64,000 bases of DNA from Nitratireductor aquimarinus (GCF_017255295.1 NZ_JAFKDE010000012.1:57551-121550); one strand, 5' to 3'; numbered from the stretch's first letter, positions 18,655 to 27,108 are shown. Numbers and translations are program-made. Notes: a model not told the origin generated them from the sequence alone.

Positions 18655-18813
18655 GTCTGCTGTTCAGTTGCCCGCCTGCCCGTTGGCGTGGCCTGTCCTT
18701 CCCCTCCGTCCCCCGATCTTGTGCTGCCTCAGTCTCTCCGCTTGACCGCTGGGCTTGCCGCAGGGTGGGCGATCTGCATTATGCAGCGCATTGTTTGCGG
18801 TCGGGGAGGGGCG

Positions 18814-19173
18814 ATGATGAAGCGCATATTGGTGGCTGTGGCGGCCGCGATCCTGTCAGGCCCGGCGCTGGCGGATGATTTCCGGGAACTCGAGCCGGTA
18901 TTATTTTCCATGTCGCGCGATCTGCGGCCAGATGAGGCTGCCGAATACGCTTTCTACATCAGGAAGAAGGGGCATGACTGCCAGCTTGCGCTGACGGCGG
19001 AACTCGTTGAGGAAAGCGGTGACTTTTCGCGTTTTGTCGAGAAGGTTCTCTGCAGGCTTGAGGATGATGCGGCGGGAGTGCATCCGGCTGCCTATCGCGT
19101 TGAGGGCGACGATGATGCGGCGACGATTCTCATCCGCCCGTGGACCGACGCCGATACCGAGAAATACCGATAG
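18814..19173 (+). CDS. Hypothetical secreted protein
   Basis: A 119-residue protein with a textbook signal peptide (MMKRILVAVAAAIL, cleavage near ALA-DD) and a mature acidic domain of about 98 residues with two cysteines (in GHDCQLAL and KVLCRLE) that could form one disulfide. GGGGAGGG lies just upstream of the start at 18814. I do not recognise a family. Periplasmic location is inferred from the signal peptide; no neighbour hints at a function. Confidence 0.65.
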   Translation: MMKRILVAVAAAILSGPALADDFRELEPVLFSMSRDLRPDEAAEYAFYIRKKGHDCQLALTAELVEESGDFSRFVEKVLCRLEDDAAGVHPAAYRVEGDDDAATILIRPWTDADTEKYR

Positions 19174-19290
19174 AATCGTTCAGCCCATCAACGTAGCGCT
19201 GTGATTCTTGTGCGGGTGGTGAGAAACGCCTGAATTCGCTCATAGGGAAGATTCGCAGTGATCCGGCAGCCTGCTCGGGCGTCGGGCGCC

Positions 19291-19737
19291 TCAGACCGCG
19301 CGCAGTGTCATATGCAGGAGCGGGTAAGGACGGCCTCCACCGTCCCGTGGCGAGCGTGCATGCACCGCAAAGCCCATTCTGCGGTAAAAGGCGAGCGCCT
19401 GCCCGTTCTGCTCGTTCACGTCCAGCGTGAGGCGATTCCCGGCGATTTGGCGGGCATGGGTAATGAGAAGCCTGCCAAGCCCCTTGCCGCGCTCCTCAGT
19501 GGCCACAAACAGGCTGTCGATGTGCGATTTGTCGATTCCCATGAAGGCCAGTGGAGAATCGCGCTCATCAACGGCAACCCAGAGAGACGCGCAGGGCAGA
19601 TATTTTTCCGAGACGTCCCGTTCGATGGCGCGGAAGTCGGATTCGGCCAGAAAATCGTGAGTCGCACGCACCGAGCCCCGCCAGATCTCGATCAGATCGA
19701 CCAGATCGTCTTTCCGGGCTTTGCGAATCTCAGCCAC
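19291..19737 (-). CDS. GNAT-family N-acetyltransferase, YjaB-like
   Basis: A 148-residue single GNAT domain closely resembling E. coli YjaB along its length: an initial IRKARKDDL strand, SVRATHDFL, SLWVAVDERDSPLAFM, the acetyl-CoA loop ERGKGLGRLL and the VNEQNGQALAFYRRMGF helix. The GTG at 19737 is preferred because it aligns with the YjaB start and has GGAG upstream; a GTG at 19764 would add nine residues. The family binds acetyl-CoA; the acceptor is not established. Confidence 0.8.
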   Translation of the reverse strand: MAEIRKARKDDLVDLIEIWRGSVRATHDFLAESDFRAIERDVSEKYLPCASLWVAVDERDSPLAFMGIDKSHIDSLFVATEERGKGLGRLLITHARQIAGNRLTLDVNEQNGQALAFYRRMGFAVHARSPRDGGGRPYPLLHMTLRAV

Positions 19738-19823
19738 ACCGGCTCCATGCGGGAAAAACAGCACTCATAGCCTGAAAGTCCGCGTATGGCGGGGCAGGAA
19801 AAGCGCAAAAGTGAGGGAGGGAA

Positions 19824-19899
<76 letters not shown>

Positions 19900-19913
19900 A
19901 TTCCAAGCCGCTT

Positions 19914-19942
19914 CCTTTAGGTGCTTCGCGATCGGATCGCAA
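19914..19942 (-). promoter_or_regulatory. Promoter of tRNA-Val
   Basis: TTGCGA, 17 bp, TAAAGG on the minus strand, ending 14 bp upstream of the mature tRNA. Confidence 0.6.
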
Positions 19943-20012
19943 GTGGAAAAGAGCTTTTTCAGAGCGAATTCGAATAAGATCAAGAAAGTTTCACAAAGTG
20001 GGTTTGGGGCGC

Positions 20013-20041
20013 TTGACACTCCCGCAAGAACCCCCTAATTC
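20013..20041 (+). promoter_or_regulatory. Promoter of tRNA-Asp
   Basis: A consensus -35 TTGACA, a 17-bp spacer and TAATTC, ending 43 bp upstream of the tRNA. One of the best promoters in the window. Confidence 0.8.
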
Positions 20042-20084
20042 AGCGCTCATCGACGCGTTGCTGCCACGGCAGAGCGCCTCAAGC

Positions 20085-20161
20085 GCGGGTGTAGCTCAGA
20101 TGGTTAGAGTGCCGGCCTGTCACGCCGGAGGTCGCGGGTTCGAGCCCCGTCACTCGCGCCA
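20085..20161 (+). tRNA. tRNA-Asp (anticodon GUC)
   Basis: Acceptor GCGGGTG pairs with CACTCGC (one G-U), D-arm TAGCTCAGATGGTTAGAG, anticodon loop CTGTCAC in a CCGGC/GCCGG stem, T-loop TTCGAGC, and an encoded GCCA end. Confidence 0.97.
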
Positions 20162-20186
20162 CTTCTCCTCTCCCTGGAGAAGTGGC
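20158..20186 (+). terminator. 11-bp hairpin overlapping the tRNA-Asp 3' end
   Basis: Perfect stem GCCACTTCTCC/GGAGAAGTGGC with a 7-nt loop; the left arm includes the tRNA discriminator base and CCA. No T-run follows, so it may be a processing or weak termination signal. Confidence 0.4.
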
Positions 20187-20454
20187 GGCCGCGCTAAAGA
20201 GTGAAATACACTCTCTGCCAAATGGCTTCTTCTTCCTGATTTCAAAGCAGATTATCGCACCGCTCTCAATTGAGCCGGTTATCGGTTTTTGGTCCAATCG
20301 CTTGCTCTGCGCACGAATCGCCATGTGCGATTCGCAGGCACGCACGGGCGGGCCGCTTTTCTCTGATTTTTCTGATCTGACGCCGATTCACTCCCGGGTC
20401 GGCCACGCAAGCCGGCAATCTGCGATTCCATGTCGTCCTGTCAGGGCAGGGGCG
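20187..20454. other. Non-coding gap after tRNA-Asp
   Basis: Apart from a small hairpin (AGAGTG/CACTCT near 20197-20213) I see no gene or clear signal here. Confidence 0.4.
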
Positions 20455-20613
20455 TCAGCGGATCGTTGCCGTGTGGATTCTGTCGACGCTCGGCGGAATG
20501 TCGCGCTGTTCGGCGGTCTGCACCAGATAAATGAAGGTAAGGACCGCGATCGTCGCCGGCGACAGAAGCAGGGCAGCGCGAAACAAAAAGGCTATTAGTT
20601 GGCTCGGTCTCAT
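20455..20613 (-). CDS. Possible 52-residue single-pass membrane protein
   Basis: A short open frame on the minus strand encodes a basic N-terminus (MRPSQL), a hydrophobic stretch of about 25 residues (IAFLFRAALLLSP through TFIYLV) and a polar tail ending ATIR. It is divergent from the diguanylate cyclase. The Shine-Dalgarno is weak (GGCGG). Its composition looks protein-like, but without comparison it could be chance. Confidence 0.4.
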   Translation of the reverse strand: MRPSQLIAFLFRAALLLSPATIAVLTFIYLVQTAEQRDIPPSVDRIHTATIR

Positions 20614-20757
20614 AATCCGCCAGCCTATGCCTCTAAATTTAATGGAATCTGCATAAGCCGATTAACCATAACCTCCACAGATCGCCACAGTCAGTTCGTT
20701 AGCCGACCTCTTAACCGGAGGGTGAGTTTTGGCCGATACCCTGATCTTCGATTGTAG

Positions 20758-22212
20758 ATGGAGTTCGTATCTGTGCTGATTGGGCGGGAAGCCAGTGGGG
20801 CGCAAACGGCAGTCCCGGGGTTCGGGCAAGTGCCGGCAGCGCTGTTGATCGGCGCGGTGGTCTTGTGCGCCTGTCTTGTCGGCATCTATACGCGCCCCGT
20901 CGATTTTCTGGCGACCGTCTGGCCCGCGAATGCGATCATGCTGGGAATGCTGTTGCGCTTTCCGGCGACCGCGACGCCGTTTGGCTGGGGCATGGCGACG
21001 CTGGGCTTCCTCGCGGCAGACCTTCTGACCGGCTCGACCCTGTTCAAGACGCTGATTCTCACAGCCGCCAATCTTGTCGGTGTTGGCGGCGCTTATTTTC
21101 TGCTGCGGCGCTATTCGCGTGACACGATCCGCCTGAAAACGCCGGAATCGATTCCTCTGATGGTCGCGGCCATCGGATTCGGGGCTTTCCTTGCAGGCCT
21201 GGTGGGCGCGGTTGCCAATCCGGTTCTGTTCGGCGGCTCCTCGCTTGGCGGCTGGTCCTTCTGGTTCGTCACGGAATTCGCCAATTACGTGGCCATTCTC
21301 CCGGTCATGCTGACCGCCCGCCGGGTGTCGCTTCCCAAAAGCGCATCGCGCATGGATCTGCTGCGCCTGACGCTTCCGGCGCTGGCGCTCGTCGCATCCT
21401 GCGCGGTCAGCGTGCAGATCGGCGGGCCGGGCGCCATCGCGTTCCCGGTTCCGGCTCTGCTTTGGAGCGCCATCGTCTATCCGCGCTTCCTCACCGTGCT
21501 TCTGACTTCGATCTTCAGCTTCTGGAGCCTGTTGGCGCTGTCGGCCGGCTATTTCCCCAATGTGGTGGATGTGACGACCGAGAGCGGGCTGATTTCCATG
21601 CGGCTCGGCGTCAGCCTGATTGCGCTTGCGCCGATGATGCTGGCGAGCGCCATGGCGAAGCAGAAGCGGCTTATCGGCGAGCTCTCGCATCTTGCGACCC
21701 ACGACACGCTGTCCGGCGTTTTCAACCGCGGGGCGTTTCAGGAAGAAGCGGCGACAGCCATCCGCTCGCTCAACCGCTTCTCCCAGCCCTTTGCGGCCCT
21801 GATGATCGACATCGACCACTTCAAGGCGATCAATGACAGATACGGGCACGCGGCCGGGGATCAGGTGATCGCCATCGCGGCTGCCCGCATCAATGCCTGC
21901 CTGCGCCGCAACGACATTGTCGGCCGGGTGGGCGGCGAGGAATTTGCGGTTCTTCTTTCCAAATGCCGCCGCAGCGAGGCGCTGGAGGTGGCAGAGCGAA
22001 TTCGCAGCGTCTTCGCCCAGACCATGACCCTCAACGACGACACGATCTCCCTGACCGTCACGCTGAGCGTCGGGCTTGCCGCGAGCGAAGGCGCATCCGT
22101 GGATCTGGATACCCTTCTGGAGAAGGCCGACGGCGCGCTCTACCGGGCGAAGGATCTGGGGCGCAACCGCATCGAGGTTCATCAGCTGCATCGCGACGAG
22201 GATGCTGCCTGA
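20758..22212 (+). CDS. Membrane-anchored diguanylate cyclase (MASE1-like sensor plus GGDEF)
   Basis: A 484-residue enzyme predicted to make cyclic di-GMP from two GTP. The first 300 residues form eight or so membrane segments of the MASE1 type (ATVWPANAIMLGML is typical). The GGDEF domain (about 310-480) carries DIDHFKAINDRYGH and an intact GGEEF active loop at 392-396. An RxxD inhibitory site sits exactly five residues before it, so product inhibition is likely. An in-frame TAG directly precedes the ATG, fixing the 5' limit; no clear Shine-Dalgarno is present. No effector or phosphodiesterase gene is adjacent. Confidence 0.9.
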   Translation: MEFVSVLIGREASGAQTAVPGFGQVPAALLIGAVVLCACLVGIYTRPVDFLATVWPANAIMLGMLLRFPATATPFGWGMATLGFLAADLLTGSTLFKTLILTAANLVGVGGAYFLLRRYSRDTIRLKTPESIPLMVAAIGFGAFLAGLVGAVANPVLFGGSSLGGWSFWFVTEFANYVAILPVMLTARRVSLPKSASRMDLLRLTLPALALVASCAVSVQIGGPGAIAFPVPALLWSAIVYPRFLTVLLTSIFSFWSLLALSAGYFPNVVDVTTESGLISMRLGVSLIALAPMMLASAMAKQKRLIGELSHLATHDTLSGVFNRGAFQEEAATAIRSLNRFSQPFAALMIDIDHFKAINDRYGHAAGDQVIAIAAARINACLRRNDIVGRVGGEEFAVLLSKCRRSEALEVAERIRSVFAQTMTLNDDTISLTVTLSVGLAASEGASVDLDTLLEKADGALYRAKDLGRNRIEVHQLHRDEDAA

Positions 22213-22341
22213 GAAATGCGCAGGCCCGGCTGCCTGGCGACCGGATGTTCGAGTTTGTTTTGATTCCCACATAAATCGTTATTTCGGCGGTTACTGAACG
22301 CCGGCTAACCTCCGGGCGAAGATTCTGTCGAGGAGATTGCC

Positions 22342-23568
22342 ATGCTGTCCCGTTTAGCCATCACTCTGGCCTGCGCTTCCGCGCTCATGGCCGCGCCTGT
22401 CATGCTGTCCGGCTCCAACCTGTCGCCATCGGCCTTCTCGGTCGATGCGCTCGCCAAGGGCGGCGGAAATGGCGGTGGCAACGGTGGCGGAAACGGCGGC
22501 GGCAATGGTGGTGGAAACGGCGGCGGGCATGGCGGCGGGCATGGGGGCGGCAGCGGCAAGAGCCAGGCCGGCAAATCCCATGGCGGCGGCAATGGCGCTG
22601 CGCGCTCCGGCGTCCGGCGCGCATCGGAACGCGCAAACCAGAACGCGCGCGGTCAGGGCAACAAAGGCATTGGCGGTTTCATCGACAATGTCGTCGGTGC
22701 TGCGCGCAACGCTTTTGGCGGCAAACGAGAAGCGCCAGGAAAGGCGCAGCGCGCGGCGCGGCCTGCTTCCAAGCAGAAAACCCGCACGGCGCGCGCCTAC
22801 CGCCCCGCTCAGGTTCTGCCGGCAAGCGCACCGGTGCCGCAGGCGCGGCCGGAACGTCCGCGCAACTTCAACGCCAAGCTCGCGGGGCTGAATTCGCTGA
22901 ACCGCAACTATCATGCCTATCTGAACGCCAGTGACCCGCGCATGACGGCGATCCGGGCCTATGTTCTTGCATCGGCGGAGGCCGAGATGCTCGGGGCCGA
23001 TATCGAGGAACTGGAAGCCAGGGCTGCCGCAGCCGCTGAGGCCGTTCAGGCGATGACCGCCGGCATCGAAGCTCATGACGGGTTCGATTATCAGGGTCTC
23101 GGCACCGAAGAACTCGAGGCGCGTCTTGATGCACTCGATGCCGTCGATGCAGAAGCGCTTTCCGAGGAGGACGCCGCACTGCTCGAGGCCGAACGCGCAG
23201 CACTTGAGGATGCGCTTGCCAGCGACGCCTATGCTTCGCTCGTGGAGGTGGAAGGCGATCTCGATGAAGCGCAGGCCAGGGCCGACGCCTATGAAGGCGA
23301 GACCGACGATCAGGCGCTCACCGAAGCGCTTCTGGCGGCGGCCAATCCCAACCGTGTCGAAGAGTATGGCGCTGACGCCTATGTCGACGACGAAATGCTG
23401 AGCTGGGCGAAAGACCTGCTCGGCGTTGGCGAGGCGGAAGGCAAGATCGACGAGGTGCGCGAAAGCCTTGAGGCTGAAGCGCAGGAACAGCCGGACGGTG
23501 AACAGGCTGAAGGCGAGCAGGCGGATGCTGAAGGAGAGGGCGAGGAAGAGGTGATTGCCGCCCAATAG
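22342..23568 (+). CDS. Secreted glycine-rich protein with acidic helical C-terminus
   Basis: A 408-residue protein in three parts: a signal peptide (about residues 1-33); a GGGN/GGGH repeat tract (about 39-72) followed by a basic Arg/Lys/Ala-rich zone to about 170; and an acidic, alanine- and glutamate-rich helical half (about 195-408) that begins with an NFNAKLAGLNSLNRNYHAYL segment. The opposite charge of the two halves could allow self-association or binding to polyanions, which is speculation. Export to periplasm or surface is inferred from the signal peptide. GAGGAGATT lies upstream of the start. No named family recognised. Confidence 0.75.
   Translation: MLSRLAITLACASALMAAPVMLSGSNLSPSAFSVDALAKGGGNGGGNGGGNGGGNGGGNGGGHGGGHGGGSGKSQAGKSHGGGNGAARSGVRRASERANQNARGQGNKGIGGFIDNVVGAARNAFGGKREAPGKAQRAARPASKQKTRTARAYRPAQVLPASAPVPQARPERPRNFNAKLAGLNSLNRNYHAYLNASDPRMTAIRAYVLASAEAEMLGADIEELEARAAAAAEAVQAMTAGIEAHDGFDYQGLGTEELEARLDALDAVDAEALSEEDAALLEAERAALEDALASDAYASLVEVEGDLDEAQARADAYEGETDDQALTEALLAAANPNRVEEYGADAYVDDEMLSWAKDLLGVGEAEGKIDEVRESLEAEAQEQPDGEQAEGEQADAEGEGEEEVIAAQ
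22459..22560 (+). repeat. In-frame glycine-codon repeat tract
   Basis: Degenerate 12-bp repeats (GGCGGCGGNAAY type) encode consecutive GGGN and then GGGH units in the glycine-rich protein. Such tracts can change length by slippage. Confidence 0.85.
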
Positions 23569-23591
23569 CTGACGCCATTCTCTTTCCGGGC

Positions 23592-23620
23592 TTGAAAGGC
23601 TCAGGCTGCCTCCCCATATC
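23592..23620 (+). promoter_or_regulatory. Promoter of a candidate small RNA
   Basis: TTGAAA, a 17-bp spacer and CATATC, in the gap after the glycine-rich gene and not followed by a gene on this strand. Confidence 0.55.
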
Positions 23621-23626
23621 AGCGTG

Positions 23627-23787
23627 GTCGGCAGCCGGGCCGGCGCGGGACGTCCTGCAAGATATGTGGTGAGGTTCCCCGACCGGTTGCTGTATTCGAC
23701 CCGGAAGACCGTGTGGTGACCATGAAGGTACCGGCACCCTCGAAAGTCACGGGAACGAAGGAAGCGGGCTCAGGCCCGCTTTTTTGT
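23627..23787 (+). ncRNA. Candidate small RNA (about 160 nt)
   Basis: The segment runs from the expected start 7 bp after a good promoter to a strong intrinsic terminator and contains no credible coding frame. Internal complementarities (GGTCGG with CCGACC; CCGG arms) suggest a folded RNA. It does not show the SRP RNA, tmRNA or RNase P signatures. Alternatively it is the 3' UTR of the glycine-rich gene. Confidence 0.4.
23763..23787 (+). terminator. Rho-independent terminator
   Basis: Perfect 7-bp stem AGCGGGC/GCCCGCT, TCAG loop, then a T-run. It ends the candidate sRNA and may also serve the upstream glycine-rich gene. Confidence 0.88.
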
Positions 23788-23894
23788 TGTCTGGAAGCAG
23801 GCCCGCGCCCTGTGTTGCATCGTTCGGTGCGCCGGGCCGGCTTTCCAGCCGGCGCACAATCACGTTGTCACTTACATTAGAGGCGTCACATGCA

Positions 23895-24134
23895 TCAGAG
23901 GCCGAGAATGCGTTTCGCTTCTCCGAGGCTCTGCATGGAAGCCGCGTGGTCACCGGCCTCGTGCTGGACCTGACCCTGTGCGCGCAGTTCTTCCACACGC
24001 GCCCTGTCGCCGTCCGACAGCGATGCGACCTGCATCGCCTCATCGATTTCCGACATCAGGATCGGGCATGAGTTTGCGAGCGCGCTGGCCGGCATGAAAA
24101 GGGCGAGCGCGGCAATGAGTGCAAGGCGTTTCAT
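23895..24134 (-). CDS. Small secreted hypothetical protein
   Basis: A 79-residue protein with a signal peptide (MKRLALIAALALFMP, cleavage near ALA-NS) and a mature domain of about 58 residues that looks like a helical hairpin (MSEIDEAMQVASLSDGDRARVEELRAQG and a second helix). One cysteine follows the cleavage site but without a lipobox. GAGGAGATC is placed correctly before the ATG at 24134. Small periplasmic proteins of this shape are common in rhizobia; function unknown. Confidence 0.65.
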   Translation of the reverse strand: MKRLALIAALALFMPASALANSCPILMSEIDEAMQVASLSDGDRARVEELRAQGQVQHEAGDHAASMQSLGEAKRILGL

Positions 24135-24235
24135 GATCTCCTCCACTTGGGCCACACGGTGTTTGTGTTGATAGCCTGCCGTGTGGCGGGAAGCCTGTAT
24201 CATACACGCTTGAGCGCCTCGCTCCAATGCTGGCC

Positions 24236-25336
24236 CTATCGATTGCGCCAGGCGGATGGAGAAAGTCCCGTGGCTTTCTTGAAGGCGCGGCTGAAGGCGG
24301 CCTCCGATGCGTAGCCAACGTCACGCCCGATGGCAGCCACCTTCAAGGAACTGTCTGAAAGACGGTTTGCGGCGAGCTGCATGCGCCACAGGGCGAGATA
24401 ATGCATCGGGCCGTGACCCATGAGATGGGCAAAGCGCGCGGCCAGCGCAGCGCGCGACACCCCTGCCTCTGCGGCCAGCGTGTCGAGCGTCCAGTGCTTT
24501 GCGGGTTGCGCGTGCAGCAGCGCCAGAACCGTGCCGACCGACGGATCGCGCAGGCCGGACAGCCAGCCTTTTTCATGCGCCGGCAGTGACTGCAGGCAAA
24601 GGCGCATCACTTCCACGAAGATCAGTTCGCACAGGCGCAGGCGTATCGCCTCGCCACCCGGGCCGGGCAGGCCGCTTTCGGCCAGTGTGAGCTCGATCAA
24701 CTGGCCGAGCAGGCCGGCCCCTTCGTGTCCTGCCCATTTGATTCTGGCCCATTTGATTCTGGTCAGTGGGGGCAGGGCACACAGAACCGGGTTGAACGGG
24801 CGTGTGTCACAGCCGAGAAAACCGCATATATAGGCCGTTCCGCCTTCGCCGCCGCCACCCTCCCGTGTCACGAAGGGCAGTGTCCCGTTCATCCATTCCC
24901 TGAAAAACGCCGTCGTGGCCGGTTCGTCATATTCCGGCTTCTGCCCGGGCGTACTCAGAAGCGCGTAGCGGGTTCCGCCGGCCAGAAGCAGAATGTCCCC
25001 GGCCTCAAACCGCACCGGTTCGCTGCCGGGCATGCAGACAAAGCCGTTGCCCTCCAGAATGATGTGGTAGGAAATCACGTGCTGCGCCTGCGGCAGAATG
25101 ATGGGTCTGTAGAGCGTGCTGTCGGGTATCTCCACGCCCCATGGAAAGCTTGCTTCCACGCGGTGAAACACCGCCCCCGTCAGCCTCACCGCGCGCAGAA
25201 CATCAGAGAGCGGGTCGGTTCCGCTCTGGGTGCAGAGAAGCGGTGTCCCGACACCGGCGCGCAGTTCTCCCTGCCGGCGCCCGGTTCTGGACGATCCGGC
25301 AAGCATTGCAGACGTGCGGTCATGGGCTTGCGCCAT
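24236..25336 (-). CDS. AraC-family transcriptional regulator with cupin-type sensor domain
   Basis: A 366-residue regulator. The N-terminal half is a cupin_6 (AraC-type) ligand-binding domain (ISYHIILEGNGFVCMPG and VRFEAGDILLLAGGTRY). The C-terminal 100 residues hold two helix-turn-helix motifs (TLDTLAAEAGVSRAALAARF and the VAAIGRDVGYASEAAFSRAFKKATG block), ending SPSAWRNR. It is divergent from a methyltransferase gene with 72 bp between them, so it may control that gene, itself, or both. The ATG at 25336 is used; a TTG at 25372 is less likely. The protein contains a duplicated five-residue unit (RIKWA twice) created by a 15-bp tandem repeat. Confidence 0.85.
   Translation of the reverse strand: MAQAHDRTSAMLAGSSRTGRRQGELRAGVGTPLLCTQSGTDPLSDVLRAVRLTGAVFHRVEASFPWGVEIPDSTLYRPIILPQAQHVISYHIILEGNGFVCMPGSEPVRFEAGDILLLAGGTRYALLSTPGQKPEYDEPATTAFFREWMNGTLPFVTREGGGGEGGTAYICGFLGCDTRPFNPVLCALPPLTRIKWARIKWAGHEGAGLLGQLIELTLAESGLPGPGGEAIRLRLCELIFVEVMRLCLQSLPAHEKGWLSGLRDPSVGTVLALLHAQPAKHWTLDTLAAEAGVSRAALAARFAHLMGHGPMHYLALWRMQLAANRLSDSSLKVAAIGRDVGYASEAAFSRAFKKATGLSPSAWRNR
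24733..24762. repeat. 15-bp tandem duplication inside the AraC-family gene
   Basis: CCCATTTGATTCTGG occurs twice in direct succession; it keeps the frame and duplicates RIKWA between the sensor and DNA-binding domains. Identity of the copies points to a recent event. Confidence 0.9.
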
Positions 25337-25408
25337 GGGCCCAGAATACCCTCGCACAGGCTGATCGGCCAAATGGCTGGATGCGAAGCGCCTGAAAGGA
25401 GGCTCTCC

Positions 25409-26203
25409 ATGACCCTGCTCGACCGGGAAACCTCACCCGCACGGATCTATGATGAGCGGTTTGTGCCGGCTCTGTTTGCCCAATGGGGGCCGATTGTCGC
25501 CGGAGAGGCAGGCATTCAGGGCGGAGACCGCGTTCTTGATGTCGCCTGCGGCACGGGCGCGCTGACGCTGGCTGCCGCGTCCCGCACGGGGCCTTCCGGC
25601 GCGGTGGTCGGGCTCGACGCCAATCCCGAAATGCTGGCGGTGGCCCGCAGCAAGAAGACGGCGATCGTCTGGGTGGAAGGCCGTGCCGAGGCGCTGCCAT
25701 TCTCGGATGCCGACTTCGATGCGGTGGTGAGCCAGTTCGGTCTCATGTTCTTCGATGACAGGGTAGCGGCCCTGCGTGAAATGCGGCGTGTCCTCCGGCC
25801 CGGCGGGCGCATGGCTGTCGCCGTTTGCGATGCGCTGACGCATTCGCCCGCTTACGACACATTCGCCGGCTTGCTCGACCGTCTGTTCGGAAAGGCGACG
25901 GGAGACGCTTTCCGCGCACCATTCGCACTCGGAGACGCTTGCGCGCTCGAAACCCTGTGTCACGAGGCGGGTCTGCGTGACGCGTCCGTGGTTCGCCACA
26001 ACGCACAGGTCCGGTTCAAATCCATCGGCGCGCTCGTTTCAACGGAACGCGCCTGTGTGTGGACGCTTGGCGGTCTGCTCGATGACCAGCAGTTCGAACG
26101 GCTTCTTGAAGAGAGCGAGGCAGCGCTCGCACCCTTCAGGCAGGCGGATGGTTCTGTGGTGTTCGACATGCCGGCGCTCATCCTGCGCGCCACGGCGATC
26201 TGA
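25409..26203 (+). CDS. Class I SAM-dependent methyltransferase
   Basis: A 264-residue Methyltransf_11/UbiE-type enzyme: the SAM-binding motif I is VLDVACGTGALTLAAA (near residue 38), followed by VGLDANPEML, EGRAEALPF and VLRPGGRMAVAV. The substrate is not predictable; UbiE-like and arsenite- or lipid-methyltransferases share this scaffold. AAAGGAGG lies 7 nt before the ATG at 25409, a strong initiation signal. The gene diverges from an AraC-type regulator, probably its controller. Confidence 0.85.
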   Translation: MTLLDRETSPARIYDERFVPALFAQWGPIVAGEAGIQGGDRVLDVACGTGALTLAAASRTGPSGAVVGLDANPEMLAVARSKKTAIVWVEGRAEALPFSDADFDAVVSQFGLMFFDDRVAALREMRRVLRPGGRMAVAVCDALTHSPAYDTFAGLLDRLFGKATGDAFRAPFALGDACALETLCHEAGLRDASVVRHNAQVRFKSIGALVSTERACVWTLGGLLDDQQFERLLEESEAALAPFRQADGSVVFDMPALILRATAI

Positions 26204-26223
26204 CAGAAGCCCCGCCGGCGCGC

Positions 26224-27108
26224 CTATTTGCGCGCCATACGGGTTTCGCGAAGAACGATATAGACGCCGCTGGCAATGATGATGGCCGCGCCCACATAGG
26301 TCCAGCCGTCGGGCAGTTCGCCCCAGACCAGCCAGCCCAGCAGGCTTGCCCAAAGAAGCGCGGTGTAATCGAAGGGCGCGACGATGGCGGCAGGGGCGAG
26401 GCGGAACGCATGGCCGATCAGCGTTATGCCGATGGAGCCGAACACCGCCATGCCGAGGAAAAGCGGCAGGTGATCAAGCGCAAGCGGCTGCCAGTCCATC
26501 GCCACCACGGGCGTGGCGTAGATGAGCGGAAACAGCGCCACATAGAACATCATCGTCCAGACATTCTCCTCGCGTCCGACCCAGCGCGCGCTGATCATGA
26601 ACAGCGCGTAGCAGAAGGCCGTGCCGACGATAAACAGCGAGGCTGGCTGGAAGGCTTCCGCCCCCGGTCGCACAATCACCAGAACACCGGCAAAGCCGAC
26701 GCACACGGCCAGCCAGCGCCGCCAGCCCACATGCTCACGCAGAAGCGGCACCGAGAGCGCGGTGATGAAGATCGGGGCGGCAAAGACCAGCGATGTGGCT
26801 TCGGCCAGCGGCAGCGTGGCGAGGCCGCGAAAGAAAGCGTAGCTTCCAAGCACCATCACGAAGCCACGGGCCGCGTGGACGGCCAGATGCCGCGTGCGGA
26901 TCGCCGGCAGGCCCTGCGTGGCGATGATGAAGGCGGCGATCATTGGCACGGCCAGAATGTTGCGCCAGAACACGATGTGCAGCGGGCCATAATGCGCGGT
27001 AAGCCATTTCGCCATGGCGTCGTTGAACACAAGGCAAAGCACGCCAAGGCAAATGGTGGCAATGGCCGGTCCGGGGCTGTTTCGGGCGTCTGCGGTCTCA
27101 ACGGTCAT
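26224..27108 (-). CDS. EamA/DMT-superfamily transporter
   Basis: A 294-residue inner-membrane protein with about ten membrane segments arranged as two EamA repeats (first near residues 12-140, second near 155-285; note the PLAEATSLVFAAPIFITALS signature). Members export amino acids, nucleotides or metabolites. Its ATG overlaps the stop of the upstream dioxygenase-hydrolase gene (ATGA), so the two are translationally coupled. That coupling suggests efflux or uptake of something related to the enzyme's substrate, possibly an aromatic compound; this is inference. Confidence 0.88.
   Translation of the reverse strand: MTVETADARNSPGPAIATICLGVLCLVFNDAMAKWLTAHYGPLHIVFWRNILAVPMIAAFIIATQGLPAIRTRHLAVHAARGFVMVLGSYAFFRGLATLPLAEATSLVFAAPIFITALSVPLLREHVGWRRWLAVCVGFAGVLVIVRPGAEAFQPASLFIVGTAFCYALFMISARWVGREENVWTMMFYVALFPLIYATPVVAMDWQPLALDHLPLFLGMAVFGSIGITLIGHAFRLAPAAIVAPFDYTALLWASLLGWLVWGELPDGWTYVGAAIIIASGVYIVLRETRMARK

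Noticed and set aside
23627..23787. 6S, SRP or RNase P RNA identity for the candidate sRNA
   Set aside because: Key sequence signatures (for example the SRP GGAAGCAGCC-type loop) are absent; length alone is not enough.
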